A DNA stretch of 64,000 nucleotides from Schizophyllum amplum (Eukaryota > Basidiomycota > Agaricomycetes > Agaricales > Schizophyllaceae). Below are positions 31,561 to 41,560 of the stretch, piece by piece. The first letter of the stretch is position 1; each line of letters opens with the position of its first letter. The notes under the pieces were generated by a model. The model made no database searches. It was not told where the DNA came from and was given only the letters and a program-made list of their open reading frames with translations. The stretch covers positions 124,001-188,000 of the forward strand of contig VDMD01000008.1 of NCBI GenBank assembly GCA_007026445.1, in the 5' to 3' direction. A program made the position numbers and the translations under genes.

Positions 31561-33048
31561 GCGCACGATTCTGAATGGAGAAAGAATTCGAAGAAGCCCA
31601 GCCAAGTGTGGGTGCACAATGCGCCTGCGGGGACTTACGCAGATACCCACATTTCATGGGATGCTACATGTTGATGATGAGCACGGGATTACTGGAGTCC
31701 CCTTCCCGCAATTTCTATAGCATAAGACTTGGAGGTGCTGGTGACAGAAGGAAACAAGGATTTGGAGGAACCGGCGCTTCAACCGAAATCATCTCTTTAT
31801 TAAAGCGAAACGGCCGTGACTATCGTCACTATAAACCGGCCTCCTCATTGGCTGATGTGACGATTTTGTCAGGTGACCGCTTCCTTCGGTCCGATTATAT
31901 TTGTTTGCGCGCGCCTCTGCTTGACGGAAGTTGCTGCCGACATCGGTAGACAACGTCGACCGTCTTCGAAGTCCGGGCACGCACCATACGACGCATTCAT
32001 CGGCATTTCACTGCTTTATCTGACTAACTTTCTGTTTGCTCGCATCCTGCGTAGCCTGTCCGACGGCGGCATCCTGATCTCCCAGGCGACATCGTTTACG
32101 GCCAAACGCGCAAACTCTCGCCTTCCCTCCCCCGCGAATACAGCTGTAGCCTCACTTCTCCCAGCTCCGCTTGCAGACTAACTCGACTTATACACCTGGA
32201 CCGTCAAACAACCAACACGCTTTAAGTACGCGCACTGCACGCACATTCCGTCCACACGCTGGCCAGAAGCGACCGCCTGCTGGTCAGAGCCCTGCTCTAC
32301 CGATATGCACGTTGCTCCTGCTCATCTCAACTTCGTCATAGGCTCATGAGTCAGGAGACAGCATACGAGCAGGCTTGACATCGGCGGTCCACTTTCGCAT
32401 CTTGCAACTCATGTACGTCGAGAATCTGAAGATAACCATCGTAGTCGCAGGATAACACCGACAGCGCTTTGAACCATTGCATGTGGACAATCTACAACAA
32501 TCGCACACTGCTCCGGTGCTTTGCAGGCCAACTGACAGTCAAGCAGTGTCAATACCTATAGCCTGCTGGAAGTTCTTGCTGCAGTGGGGTCGACCCATGA
32601 TATGCTCTGTTTCCGGTACGATTTCTGCACAATATGCATTTCACTTGCTGTTCACGTGTGGGTGCATACTCGACTTGGACTTGCCGGGTACATTCATGAC
32701 GTTCATCTCGCAGCTGGCAACAGAAGTCATGCAGGCGAAGCGACATAGCTTACAGTACTTCAGACAGTTCATGATTCTCTCCCAATATGATTTTCTTGCT
32801 CTCTTGCCGGCAACGGTGTCTGCACATGTGCACTTCACTTGAATTCCTCGCAGCGCGGGTGCATACTCAACTTTGGCTTGACTTAGACCATCTACTACTG
32901 ACCTCAGGCTGTTCATCTCGGCCGGCCAGTAAGCAGCTTCTCACACATAGATGAATATAACGTGATTCTACTGGTACCTCCTCAGCCTGATTTACTGCGC
33001 AGTGCGAGTCGAACGCTCCGTGCGGAGCACGGGTCTACGCTAGTCAGA
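31561..33048. other. gene-poor stretch with a diverged tandem duplication
   Basis: No gene recognised in about 1.5 kb. Two diverged copies of one segment lie at about 32635-32720 and 32820-32935. Both contain GGTGCATACTCRACTT and GTTCATCTCG and both begin near a CACTTCACTTG-like stretch. Minus-strand frames across both copies read (K/Q)VEYAP...QVKC, so this may be a decayed repeat-bearing gene. A further minus-strand frame near 32340-32470 reads ALSVLSCDYDGYLQILDVHE, possibly an exon, but it could not be linked to a start. Confidence 0.4.
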
Positions 33049-33095
33049 AGCAGTGACAAACGCACACGACCACGTGACTCCATGTTCAACTTTGG
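33049..33095 (+). repeat. dispersed 45-bp repeat, copy 1
   Basis: TCAGAAGCAGTGACAAACGC, then ACACGACCACGTGA, then CCATGTTC. A second copy lies at 49377-49425. Both include the palindrome CACGTG. Confidence 0.6.
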
Positions 33096-33329
33096 ATTGG
33101 TCGTGATCTCAGCGTCGCGTACTACTCAGCGATACTCAGGCTGATGATTGAACATTTCCATCATATATCGCGCTCGTATATGAGCCCATACGCGTCGCAG
33201 TGTAGCCCAGTTCATTGTCAATTGAGTATCCCCAATGCGATCCAACCTTCACATGCTGCGATATGGCGGTCTGAGGCAGATAAGTATCAGGCGAAGGAAC
33301 AAGCAAGAGTAAGTATGCGACAGAAGACG

Positions 33330-34862
33330 CTACGGTAGTTCGTATTCGGGGCCCAGATCCGTCGAAAAGCGTAACAACGCCTTGAGCGATACGCCACCGA
33401 CAACCTTCGCCGACCTCCTAGAGTCTATGAGAGTCTGGAGCACCTGGGAAAGGACCCCATAGCTGTTCCTCCCGAAGTACAACCCGAGGTGTGTGAGATT
33501 CGGGAGACGTGCCAGCGACGCAGCATCGTCGCGCACAAGCCAGCGCAGCAGCCTGGCACGCACGATTCCAGCCGAGCTCTCGTCCTCGTGGTCACCGCCG
33601 GCAACGCGAAGCTCCGACAGCGCTCGAAGGCTCTCGAGACACCGGGTCAAGTCCGTCCAGGATCGAGATCCATAGCAGAGGACGCCGTCCAGGTCGAGAT
33701 AGCGGAGGGTTTGGTCCAGCGACGTGTGGGCCATCATCTTCAGAATGGACGCAAAGGGACCCTGACCGCCATTCTCCTGGTGCTCCTGATACGTGTTCTT
33801 CACGGCGAGACTCGACAGCCTGGGGGCCTTGAAGGTGGGGAGTACCTGGTATCCGAGGCCGGTGACAGCAACAGAGGTGAGCTGCGATGCGACGCTGATG
33901 TCGTCATCAGCGACTTCGAGGGTAGGGATTTCGGCGAGCGGGATCATGCTGGACCGCAGGTTGTGCTCGATGCTGAGCGTCTTTAGCTCCTCTGCTTGCC
34001 TCGAGACGTAGGTCGCAATCCTCTCGAGCTCCGCGGCGTCACCTTCTCGAAGCACGAGTGTCATGCGGGGGATCGCGGGCCAAGGCAGGTTGACGTTGGA
34101 GTAGCCGACGTCGAGCGTCACGTCGCGCAGGTTCGGCGCGTTCGCCAAGAAGTCGAGCGGTAGCTCGGGCTGCTCCCAACCGTCTTCCAGCTCGTGCCAC
34201 GTAGTGGGGACGATGACCACGGACTCCAGGAGAGGTAGTTCGAGTTCATTCTGCAACGAAAAGACACTGTAATCACCCCAGATCTCCAGCCTGTTCCACC
34301 TGGAGGCCGACAGATGCGCGACCCGCTGTAGCGCGAGCGCAGAATTTTGATCTTCGTCAATGCTGCCCTCCAAGTAGTCCCACCCTGTCGCGTCGACGCG
34401 GACGTGGAGCGGGAGCTGGTATGAGCGCGACAGGAATGTCTCGATGACTTCATGAGGGATAGGGAGGGGCAGGATTGGTATATTGACGGAAGTCCATAGT
34501 TGCGGAGTGCTGAACGCGACAGTGCGCCAGTCGTGGCACACATGGGCGACTGTTGGGGTACCGAAGTCGCGCTCCTCGATGGGAATATCGGATACCAGTA
34601 TGATGAAAATCTGGGAAAGGAGCGCGTGAGGTATGGTCCAAATCGGCGCGAGGAGGGCAGTGTTGAGGGCGACCTGGGCGGCGAGCTCCGCTCGCATGGC
34701 GTCGAGTCGTTCCATCTCAGCGACGAGCAATCGGGAAGAGTGCATGATGCTCTGCTTCTGGTGCGCGGAGAGCACCGCGCCAGCCCGGTGCATCTCCATG
34801 CTGCCTATCTCCCTCGCTTGCTCCAGGAGGGACAGCTCAGAACGCGTCGCTTCCGGATGCAT
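33330..34862 (-). CDS. F-box protein, M(Q/H)RxGAVLS-type
   Basis: Uninterrupted 510-residue frame from ATG 34862. Family N-terminus (MEMHRAGAVLSAHQKQSIM, then MERLDAMRAELAAQ), F-box (IPHALLSQIFIILV, HVCHDWRTVAFSTPQLWTSV), leucine-rich body, family C-terminus (KVVGGVSLKALLRFSTDLG). Its 3' flank (CAACCTTCACATG, then ATGGCGGTCT) matches the 3' flank of the disrupted gene at 40024, so the duplicated unit included downstream DNA. Putative SCF adaptor, apparently intact. Confidence 0.82.
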   Translation of the reverse strand: MHPEATRSELSLLEQAREIGSMEMHRAGAVLSAHQKQSIMHSSRLLVAEMERLDAMRAELAAQVALNTALLAPIWTIPHALLSQIFIILVSDIPIEERDFGTPTVAHVCHDWRTVAFSTPQLWTSVNIPILPLPIPHEVIETFLSRSYQLPLHVRVDATGWDYLEGSIDEDQNSALALQRVAHLSASRWNRLEIWGDYSVFSLQNELELPLLESVVIVPTTWHELEDGWEQPELPLDFLANAPNLRDVTLDVGYSNVNLPWPAIPRMTLVLREGDAAELERIATYVSRQAEELKTLSIEHNLRSSMIPLAEIPTLEVADDDISVASQLTSVAVTGLGYQVLPTFKAPRLSSLAVKNTYQEHQENGGQGPFASILKMMAHTSLDQTLRYLDLDGVLCYGSRSWTDLTRCLESLRALSELRVAGGDHEDESSAGIVRARLLRWLVRDDAASLARLPNLTHLGLYFGRNSYGVLSQVLQTLIDSRRSAKVVGGVSLKALLRFSTDLGPEYELP

Positions 34863-35279
34863 CTGGGTTTACGTACGCGTCAGAACCTTGGACCTGCTTG
34901 CGAGCGACATCTGAACGTGACGTACATCGGCACAAAAGCAGGCTCAGCCAAGTTGCGATATGGACGAGCGGCGTCCCAGCTTCCGAGGACGAGCGTGCAG
35001 GACACAAGCTGGAAACTAAGGGACAATCGTCCGAGGTGCTCCGGCTCGTCGGCAACCGCGATATGCCGAGGGATTCCCACAGTCACGTTGATCAATGTTG
35101 AACGCACTGTCATTAAGAAGCGTACATACTGCAGGAACGTCAGTCATGCAAGGGTGAGATAATCAAGTCTGTGTATGTCACATAATGTCCCCGGAGAGGA
35201 TTGAGGGACCTCAAGCGACGGGATGACAGCATGCGAGTAAAATATCGGTTTCTGAAGCGGTTAGACAGATTGCTCAGGA
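34863..35279. other. intergenic stretch, nothing recognised
   Basis: About 420 nt between a minus-strand F-box gene and an F-box relic. Open frames are short and without family features. Confidence 0.35.
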
Positions 35280-35905
35280 GCTGAAGCTTGAAGTAGCACG
35301 AGATAAGCCAGAGCGCGGTGGTATCCTTGGTGCGCTGTACTTAGACGAAAAGCTTAGCTCAGAGGTAAAGGCCGTTGTCGATGTGAAGGTCGTCGAGAGG
35401 GGCGGCCAGTCGGGCGTTTGCACATCGACCAGAATGTTAAGCGGCCGAAGGACAGCGTCTTTGGCCTTTCGTCAATTCCTGGTGTCATTGTTGACAGATT
35501 GGCGGAGGGGCGGCATACGGAACAAGCGAGACACGTACGACTGTTCAGACACGCCGCAATACTGGTGCGGGACGCTGACGGTCGTCTAGGGTTGACTAGA
35601 ATCGCACGCATTCTGGTAAGCGGGCTGTCATGGCTGCGGGCCGACCGGATGCTGCAAAAAGACAAGAAGAAAGATCTTGCAGAGGACATCGAACAAATAA
35701 ACAGGACGTCCCGTAGTGCAGTAATGGCGGGAGGAGCAACAGTGCTTTGGCGGGCAAGCTTGCGGCGGCGGTACGCGGCGTCAAGTCACTCGATTGTAAA
35801 CCCAGCTGATGACGTTCGTATTTCCTGCCTCTTGAAATCCGAGAGCAGCGGACTTTCGCGTTGCATGTCGACTGGGATTTGTTAACTTTCTCGCACGCTC
35901 GAGGG
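35280..35905 (-). pseudogene. decayed, internally deleted F-box gene
   Basis: Successive blocks match, in the same order and strand, the gene at 40024-41560. The 3' block TTGTCGATGTGAAGGTCGTC (35375-35394) corresponds to 40285. CTGGTGCGGGACGCTGACGG (35564 on) corresponds to 41135. AAGATCTTGCAGAGGACATCG corresponds to 41280, and the block ending CGTTGCATGTCGA to 41480. Sequence between the first two blocks, about 600 nt in the relative, is largely gone, and frames are broken. The start region with its MQR codons is still readable in reverse near 35865. Confidence 0.7.
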
Positions 35906-36459
35906 AAAACCGTGCCAGGGATCGCTTCTTCTCCGTTCGGTGATTTCTGGAGCTACGATGAGTTATTGACCACAAATTGACCAGCAGTGTAGATACACAA
36001 AGCTACTGACCACCTTGGTTCACAGATCGAAGCGGCCAGTTTGGGTGAAGATGTGTATTGAACAAGTTACGAGTTGTCGGACCGGTTAGTAGAGCGATGT
36101 CGGTGCAGATGTGAGATCTGTAGGTCCACTGTAAAAGATTACATTGAACTGGCGCGTTTCCTGGGTTCTCCGACTCGCACGCGAAGCACGGACGCACGCG
36201 CGCCAGGCTGCCGCGAATTTTGCGCTTCTCTGGAGAAGGAAGTCACTGATTGCCAACAGGCCCCCCCCCCCCCCCGCTGGGCTGTATAGCCTTTGTAGGC
36301 TCCGCACGCGACGACGACGGGCGCAGTCGCGCGACGCATGGGTTCAATTGAGCTGCTTGAGTGTCCTTTCCTTCCAGTTTCTTTCCGTGATGAGAGTGTG
36401 GAATCAGGAACCGGAAGCAAACAAAAATTGAATCCGCGGAACCGAATCGGGAGGTCACA
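35906..36459. other. intergenic, with a poly-C tract
   Basis: No gene recognised. A run of about 13-14 C lies at 36261-36274; its length may be uncertain in the assembly. Confidence 0.4.
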
Positions 36460-37361
36460 CACCTCAGGCAATAGACCGTATTTGCACCAGTATATATTGG
36501 GTTTGTATTGAACTCCAAGAGCTTCCAGAAATACTCGAAATTCGGCCGTTAATGACTTTTCGAGAGCGGTGAGTACAAAACGTGCTGCACTTGATATTTC
36601 ATGAACAGGTAGCTGGCATAACCCGGACAACGTCTAGTCCGTTGTGAGCAGCCTGTGACGCCCGGAAAGCTGCTGGGGCGAGTGTAGGTCCACACGGCCC
36701 TTGTCGAGCCCAAGGGCGATGTCCACAGCCCTCCTCGGCGGCCTGGCAGCGAGTCGTCGGGCTCGGACCATGCCAAGTTGAATATTGTGACACTTTAGTC
36801 TTGCATTTAGTGTCGTACAAATATATTGGGCACTTCATTGGAAGTGGGGCCATAATTCAGGTGCAGAAGTCAATATAACCTGGTGCAAATACGGTCTAAT
36901 GGCGACTTTGACTGCGGACGAAGCAGTGGACAAACATATTGATATAAATATTGCATGGCAACAGCCATATATATAAAACCGCCTCCGATATACTTTAAAA
37001 ATATCCACTGTAATTTATTAAAACTTACTATAGGGATATATTAATAATATCCACGGGGAAACAAAATGGCCAGGCCGGGGCCAGTGAACGGCCTTTCACT
37101 GGCCAGTCAAAGGCCAATCACTGGCCAGTCAAAGGCCAATCACTGGCCAGTGAAAGGCCGTTCACTGGCCCCGGCCTAGCCATTTTGTTTCCCCGTGGAT
37201 ATTATTAATATATCCCTATAGTAAGTTTTAATAAATTACAGTGGATATTTTTAAAGTATATCGGAGGCGGTTTTATATATATGGCTGTTGCCATGCAATA
37301 TTTATATCAATATGTTTGTCCACTGCTTCGTCCGCAGTCAAAGTCGCCATTGCCTGAGGTG
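36460..37361. mobile_element. non-autonomous DNA transposon with a foldback element nested in its right end
   Basis: The outer ends are a perfect 13-bp inverted repeat (CACCTCAGGCAAT at 36460-36472; its complement at 37349-37361), flanked on both sides by ACA (36457-36459 and 37362-37364), a likely 3-bp target duplication. If the palindromic core 36898-37348 is left out, the right end joins to a sequence that is the exact reverse complement of the first 31 bp (36460-36490). So the original element had 31-bp perfect inverted repeats and was about 451 bp, and a second element entered its right repeat 13 bp from the tip. No coding capacity. Confidence 0.75.
36898..37351. repeat. 454-bp near-perfect palindrome (foldback element)
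   Basis: Arms of about 210 bp (36898-37107 and 37142-37351) are inverted copies with one mismatch noticed by eye (CCAGGCC against CTAGGCC). The centre of about 35 bp is made of GGCCAATCACTGGCCAGTCAAA units, which are themselves rich in short palindromes (TGGCCA). The arms are AT-rich with TATATA stretches. A single strand could fold into a hairpin of more than 200 bp. Near identity of the arms implies recent origin or ongoing correction. Confidence 0.9.
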
Positions 37362-37776
37362 ACAAAAGCCTTTCGTCATTACGTCTCTTCCTTTCATCTC
37401 GGCATGTCGACTCTGGAGAAACCCAGCAGCAACCTCAGGAATGCTTGCTCCGAGGGTAATCTGCCTGCAAGATACCACCAGAGCGCCGGGCATAGGCAAA
37501 CTCTGAACGGTTGGGGGCGTGGGTGCGCACGGCCCGGCATATTGACCCCGCGCTACAGCGGCGCATGTGAACCTATGAGAACGCGGAGAGACGGCGCTCT
37601 CGGCTGCTTCTGCTTCTCTGAATCGGGGCGCGCGCCATCCGGGTCTACGTTTGGATCTATACATCACTCCGTCGCACGAGCACAAGAGGGGGCACGCCAT
37701 CGAGGTCTCCACGTACATAAGTAACAGGCGCGAGCCCAGGACCCGTCTCACGCTCTCTGCTCCCCTTCTCGTCATC
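37362..37776. other. upstream region of the alpha/beta hydrolase gene
   Basis: About 415 nt between the transposon end and the ATG at 37777. The transposon is close enough to affect this promoter. No distinct element recognised. Confidence 0.35.
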
Positions 37777-39316
37777 ATGCCCCACGTCTCGCTTGACACT
37801 GCTGCTGGCTCCGTTGACATGCAGTACTTTATTGCTACGCCGGCCAAGAACGATGCGCACTGTATCGATCCCTCGCGGTTGACACTCGTGCTCATACACT
37901 CTGTGTACATCGGGCCAGAGATCTTCGTCGGTGCGTGCGCTTCGCTGTCAGATGCACCCTTACTCGCTAAACGATCCCGGCAGCCCAGTTTGCAGACCCC
38001 GCGCTTAGGCAGTGCAATCTCGTAGCGCCTGTGCTGCGCGGCCATGGCGAGACCCGAGGGCCGCCGCTGGAGGAGTCATACACACATCAGGAAATCGCCG
38101 AGGATGTTGCGTTGTTCATGGTGCGTGGATACAATCTGAGCACGCTGATCCTCTTTAATTCTTCCCGCAGAGCGCGCTGCAGCTACCCGCATGTCATATC
38201 GTCGGTCTGGCGGTCGGCGCAAACATTGCCATGGAACTCGCCTTCGCGCATTCCAACCTCGTCACTTCGCTCACGCTCTGCTCGCCTCTCGCGCTGAAAG
38301 AGGTGCGTTGCTAGCCCTTGTCGATAAGCCTCTTCTAATCTTCGCCCTCATCGCAGCCCGAGGGGAACATACAAGCGCGAAAGGAGATCATCAACTACTG
38401 GGGAGACGCTTTCAGCGTAGAAGGCGCATCCAGCCGCCAGATCCCCGACATGTGCATCATGCAGGACGCGTTATATGGCTCCGAACAGATGACATTCAGC
38501 AATCGTTACTCTGACATCTTCTCCGTGCGCGCGTGCGTCGTCGTCTACGTCTCTCTTGCTCCAGCTGACTCCCTCCTGCACATACAGCGTCATCAAATCC
38601 TCCATGAACTACGCGTCGAACAACTGGGGGCCAAGCCCAGAAAAGATCACGAGCGCATCGATCATCGTGAATCAATGGCACACGGCACGCCCTCGCTCCG
38701 GCAGCGCCGCCTGGCGCGCGTTCTTCGCCCAGGTACGTCTATCCCCTCTTCCACGCGCACCACCCACACTCACACGTTAGCAGATCCGACAACCCGTGCA
38801 GATCATTCACTTCGACGACGATGTGCCGTACCCGCTCCCGGTTTGTGAGGAGATCGCCAGCGAGTTCCGCGCGGCGGGCAAACACGTCCCCATACATCAA
38901 GTGCAGGGAACGTGCTACGGCGTGCTTGTTAGCGCTTCCGAGTGAGTCCTTCCTGCCCTCAGAATCGCTCAGTCCGCTGACTGCTCTCATCCTCGCCTGC
39001 CCCGTCTCTCCTTCTGTTATTGCATGCGCATACTTCCAGCGTCAACCCACTCATATATAGGTTTGTCGCGTCGCACTCGTCGCCGCCCTTACCGTCAGCG
39101 CCGCCCTTACCGTCAGCGCCGCCCTTACCGTCAGCACCGCCCTTATCGAATGGTATCCCCCTCGCAACCTCGTTCGAAACCCCCCTCGGCAGCCCGCTCG
39201 GTACCCCTTTCGATACACGACTTTCAGGGTATGCCTCGTTGCAGAACACGAGCGACGACGAGGATTCAGACGGCGATTTTACAATTCATCTCGGCGGCGG
39301 GTTTGCCATCATCTAG
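37777..39316 (+). CDS. alpha/beta-hydrolase-fold protein, probably catalytically inactive
   Basis: ATG at 37777 (MPHVSLDTAAGSVDMQYF). Seven short exons splice in frame through LTLVLIHSVYIG, VAPVLRGHGETRGPP, HIVGLAVGANIAMELAFA, LTLCSP, NYASNNWGP and PVQIIHFDDDVPYPL. The architecture is that of an alpha/beta hydrolase. The nucleophile elbow, normally G-x-S-x-G, reads GLAVG, so the catalytic serine is alanine. The usual histidine site near the end reads HQVQGTCYGVL, so a tyrosine may replace it. The acid region (HFDDD) remains. The C-terminus carries PPLPSA repeats (39082-39150) and an acidic tail (SDDEDSDGDF). It may bind rather than hydrolyse a ligand. Stop at 39314-39316. Confidence 0.72.
39082..39150 (+). 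repeat. 18-nt in-frame tandem repeat coding PPLPSA
   Basis: GCCGCCCTTACCGTCAGC occurs three times and a fourth time in changed form at the end of the alpha/beta hydrolase gene. The array adds a proline-rich linker. Confidence 0.85.
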
Positions 39317-40023
39317 GTCTCGGTCGTAGTACTTCGGCGACAACGACCAGGATTCGGCAACGACTCGGCGGCGCGCGATGGACTGGCTCGATGCGCCTGC
39401 CCCATGACTCTCCCGGGGACGGACTATGAGCAGTCACGGGTACAGACAAACATATTGGAACCAAAGTCGGATTGACTGAGAAGGTGCTCTCGCCCCCGTC
39501 GGTCTGAAAAGGTGCTGTCGCTCCCACGCATATGTGTAATTTATATATACCCGCTTCTTTCTGTAGTACCATGTTGCGCATAGCCTTCTCTACCAACCGT
39601 CCATGCTGTCAACCATTCCTGAGCGCTCTGTCCCGTCCTATAGTATAGCCTACTGAGTCCCGTTCTTGTTACCACTGGTACTTACATCATTTCACTCATC
39701 TATAGTCGTCATGTCTCGCATCTTCGCTTTTGCTTTGCCATGCAACTATGTATTGTTTGACTGAGATGGGCGGACTGGAGGCTGGCGAGGGACGATGGAT
39801 TGATAGACCGGCTGTTACTGGACGCGGGAAGCGTGTGGCCGTGCGCGCCGCCAGACGCGGTCACGTTCCTCCCGCGACGCGACGTGTCATCACTATCTCA
39901 ACGTTCACGACTGGTCCACGGCCCAGCCTCCCGAGTCAACCTTCACATGATGCGCTGTGGCGGTCTATGGCAAATATCAGGCAAAGACCAATCAAGCAAG
40001 CACGGCTAAGATTGTGGCAAGTG
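39317..40023. other. intergenic, shared F-box 3' flank
   Basis: No gene recognised in about 700 nt. The right part (about 39920-40023) matches the 3' flank of the F-box gene at 33330 (CAACCTTCACATG, GTGGCGGTCT, AAATATCAGGC). Confidence 0.5.
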
Positions 40024-41560
40024 CTACGGTAGTGAGAATTCGAGACCCATATCCGACGTAAAGCGCGACAGCGCCTTGAGCGATACCCCATCAACGACCC
40101 TTCCCGACTTCCTGGAATTCATCAGCTCTCTAAGCGGTTGGACGAACTGCTTGGAAGCAGCTGCACCGAAGCGTAGCGCAAGGTGGGGGAGATTCGGGAG
40201 GCGCGAGGCGGCGGTCGCCTTGCGGCGCTTCATCCAGGCGAGTAGTTCTGTTCGGAGGATGGAGTCGACAATGGTATAGAGGCCATTGTCGATGTGAAGG
40301 TGGTCGAGACCTGGGAGACCCTCCAAGCATTGGTACAAGCTGTCTAGCGTCTCCGAGTCTGCGATGACGCGCACCAGCTTGAGCGTACGAACAGAGTTCA
40401 AGTTTGACTCCTCCATCATGCGCAGGATGGACGTCATTGGTCCAGAGATGTCTTCCTCCTCGTAGGCGTCGCGGACCGTGATGGTGGTCAGATTTGACAC
40501 GTGGATCGCGCCGAGGATAAGATGCGCGAGACCGGAAACGACGATGGTGGTGAGCTTGTCGAGCTTGGGTATGACAACAAGCGGGCCGCGATAGAGGACT
40601 TCGGGTGTGTAGATGTCGCGGCTGTACTTGCTGTCCAGGACAATAAGTGTGTCCAGCTCGGTCTGATATAGCACAGTGTTGGTAATTGTCATGAACTCGT
40701 TCGAGCAGGATTGACGAAGCAAGTATGTCATACTCTTCAGCGCGTCTCCGTAAAACGACATCGGTGGCCAGGTGGCGGGGTATGCCACATCGAGGGTCGC
40801 TTCGCGCAGGCGCGGCGCATCGGCCAGGAAGTCGAGCGGTAAAAGGTCCTCCTCCTTCTCCTCTCGCCACGTCGTGGTGATGACGCTGACGGACTCGAGC
40901 AATGGCTACCTTCGTCTGCTGAGAGAGCACGACGATGTCGCCCGTCACAGAGAGACTCCTCCACCGATCGGCAGACAGCCGGCCAACGCGTCTGAGCAGT
41001 TTCCCCATGACCTTGTCAGCCTTGCTGGGGCCGCCGGCAGGCCAGTCATGTTTCCAATCTGGTCCCTCAGCATGGACATCCAGAGGGAGACGGCACGAGC
41101 GAGACAGGTACGACTGAATGATATCCTTCGACACGTCGCTGTTCTGGTGCGGGACGTTCACGATCGTCCACAGTCGCGGACATCTGAGCGCAACCGCACG
41201 CCATTCTCGGCACACGAGGGCGACGGCGGGGCTGCCAAAGTTGCGCGAGGCGACGGGGTACTGCGCGACGACCAGGAGGAAGATTTCGCAGAGGATATCG
41301 AACGGGACACTCCATATCGGCGCGAGGAGCGACGTGTTGACGGCCAATTGCGCGGCAAAGTCGCGTCGTGTGGCGGCGATACGCGCAGCCTCGGCGTCGA
41401 GTCGCTCAATTTCAGCGGTAAGCCCAGCAGAGGACGCTCGTATCTCCTGCCGCTGAAGTTCTGAGAGCACTGCGCCGTCGCGTTGCATGTCGATATTTGC
41501 TAACTCGCTCGCCCGCTCGAGGGTAGATGGCGCCAGAGCTCTCTTCTTCTTTGGTGGCAT
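40024..41560 (-). pseudogene. F-box gene interrupted by a frameshift
   Basis: From ATG 41560 the family N-terminus (MPPKKKRALAPS; MQRDGAVLSELQRQEIRASS; EIERLDAEAARI) and F-box (VPFDILCEIFLLVV; LVCREWRAVALRCPRLWT) are intact to VLSQQTK near 40912. There the family continues with codons equivalent to LELPLLES, but this copy has lost nucleotides and shifts frame. The correct continuation (LLESVSVITTTWREEKEED to the family C-terminus GRVVDGVSLKALSRFTSDMG) is open in another frame down to 40024. No plausible intron spans the shift. Translation through the shift would give a 476-residue protein with an aberrant tail. A recent lesion or an assembly error are both possible. Confidence 0.65.

Noticed and set aside
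32985..33060. Possible tRNA around a TTCGACT-like loop and the hairpin CCGTGCGGAGCACGG
   Set aside because: The T-arm stem does not pair properly, the hairpin loop has three bases instead of seven, and no acceptor stem could be formed.
39820..39960. A promoter or small gene before 40024
   Set aside because: The segment aligns with the 3' flank of the F-box gene at 33330, so it is duplicated flanking DNA of a minus-strand gene, not a promoter of a new one.
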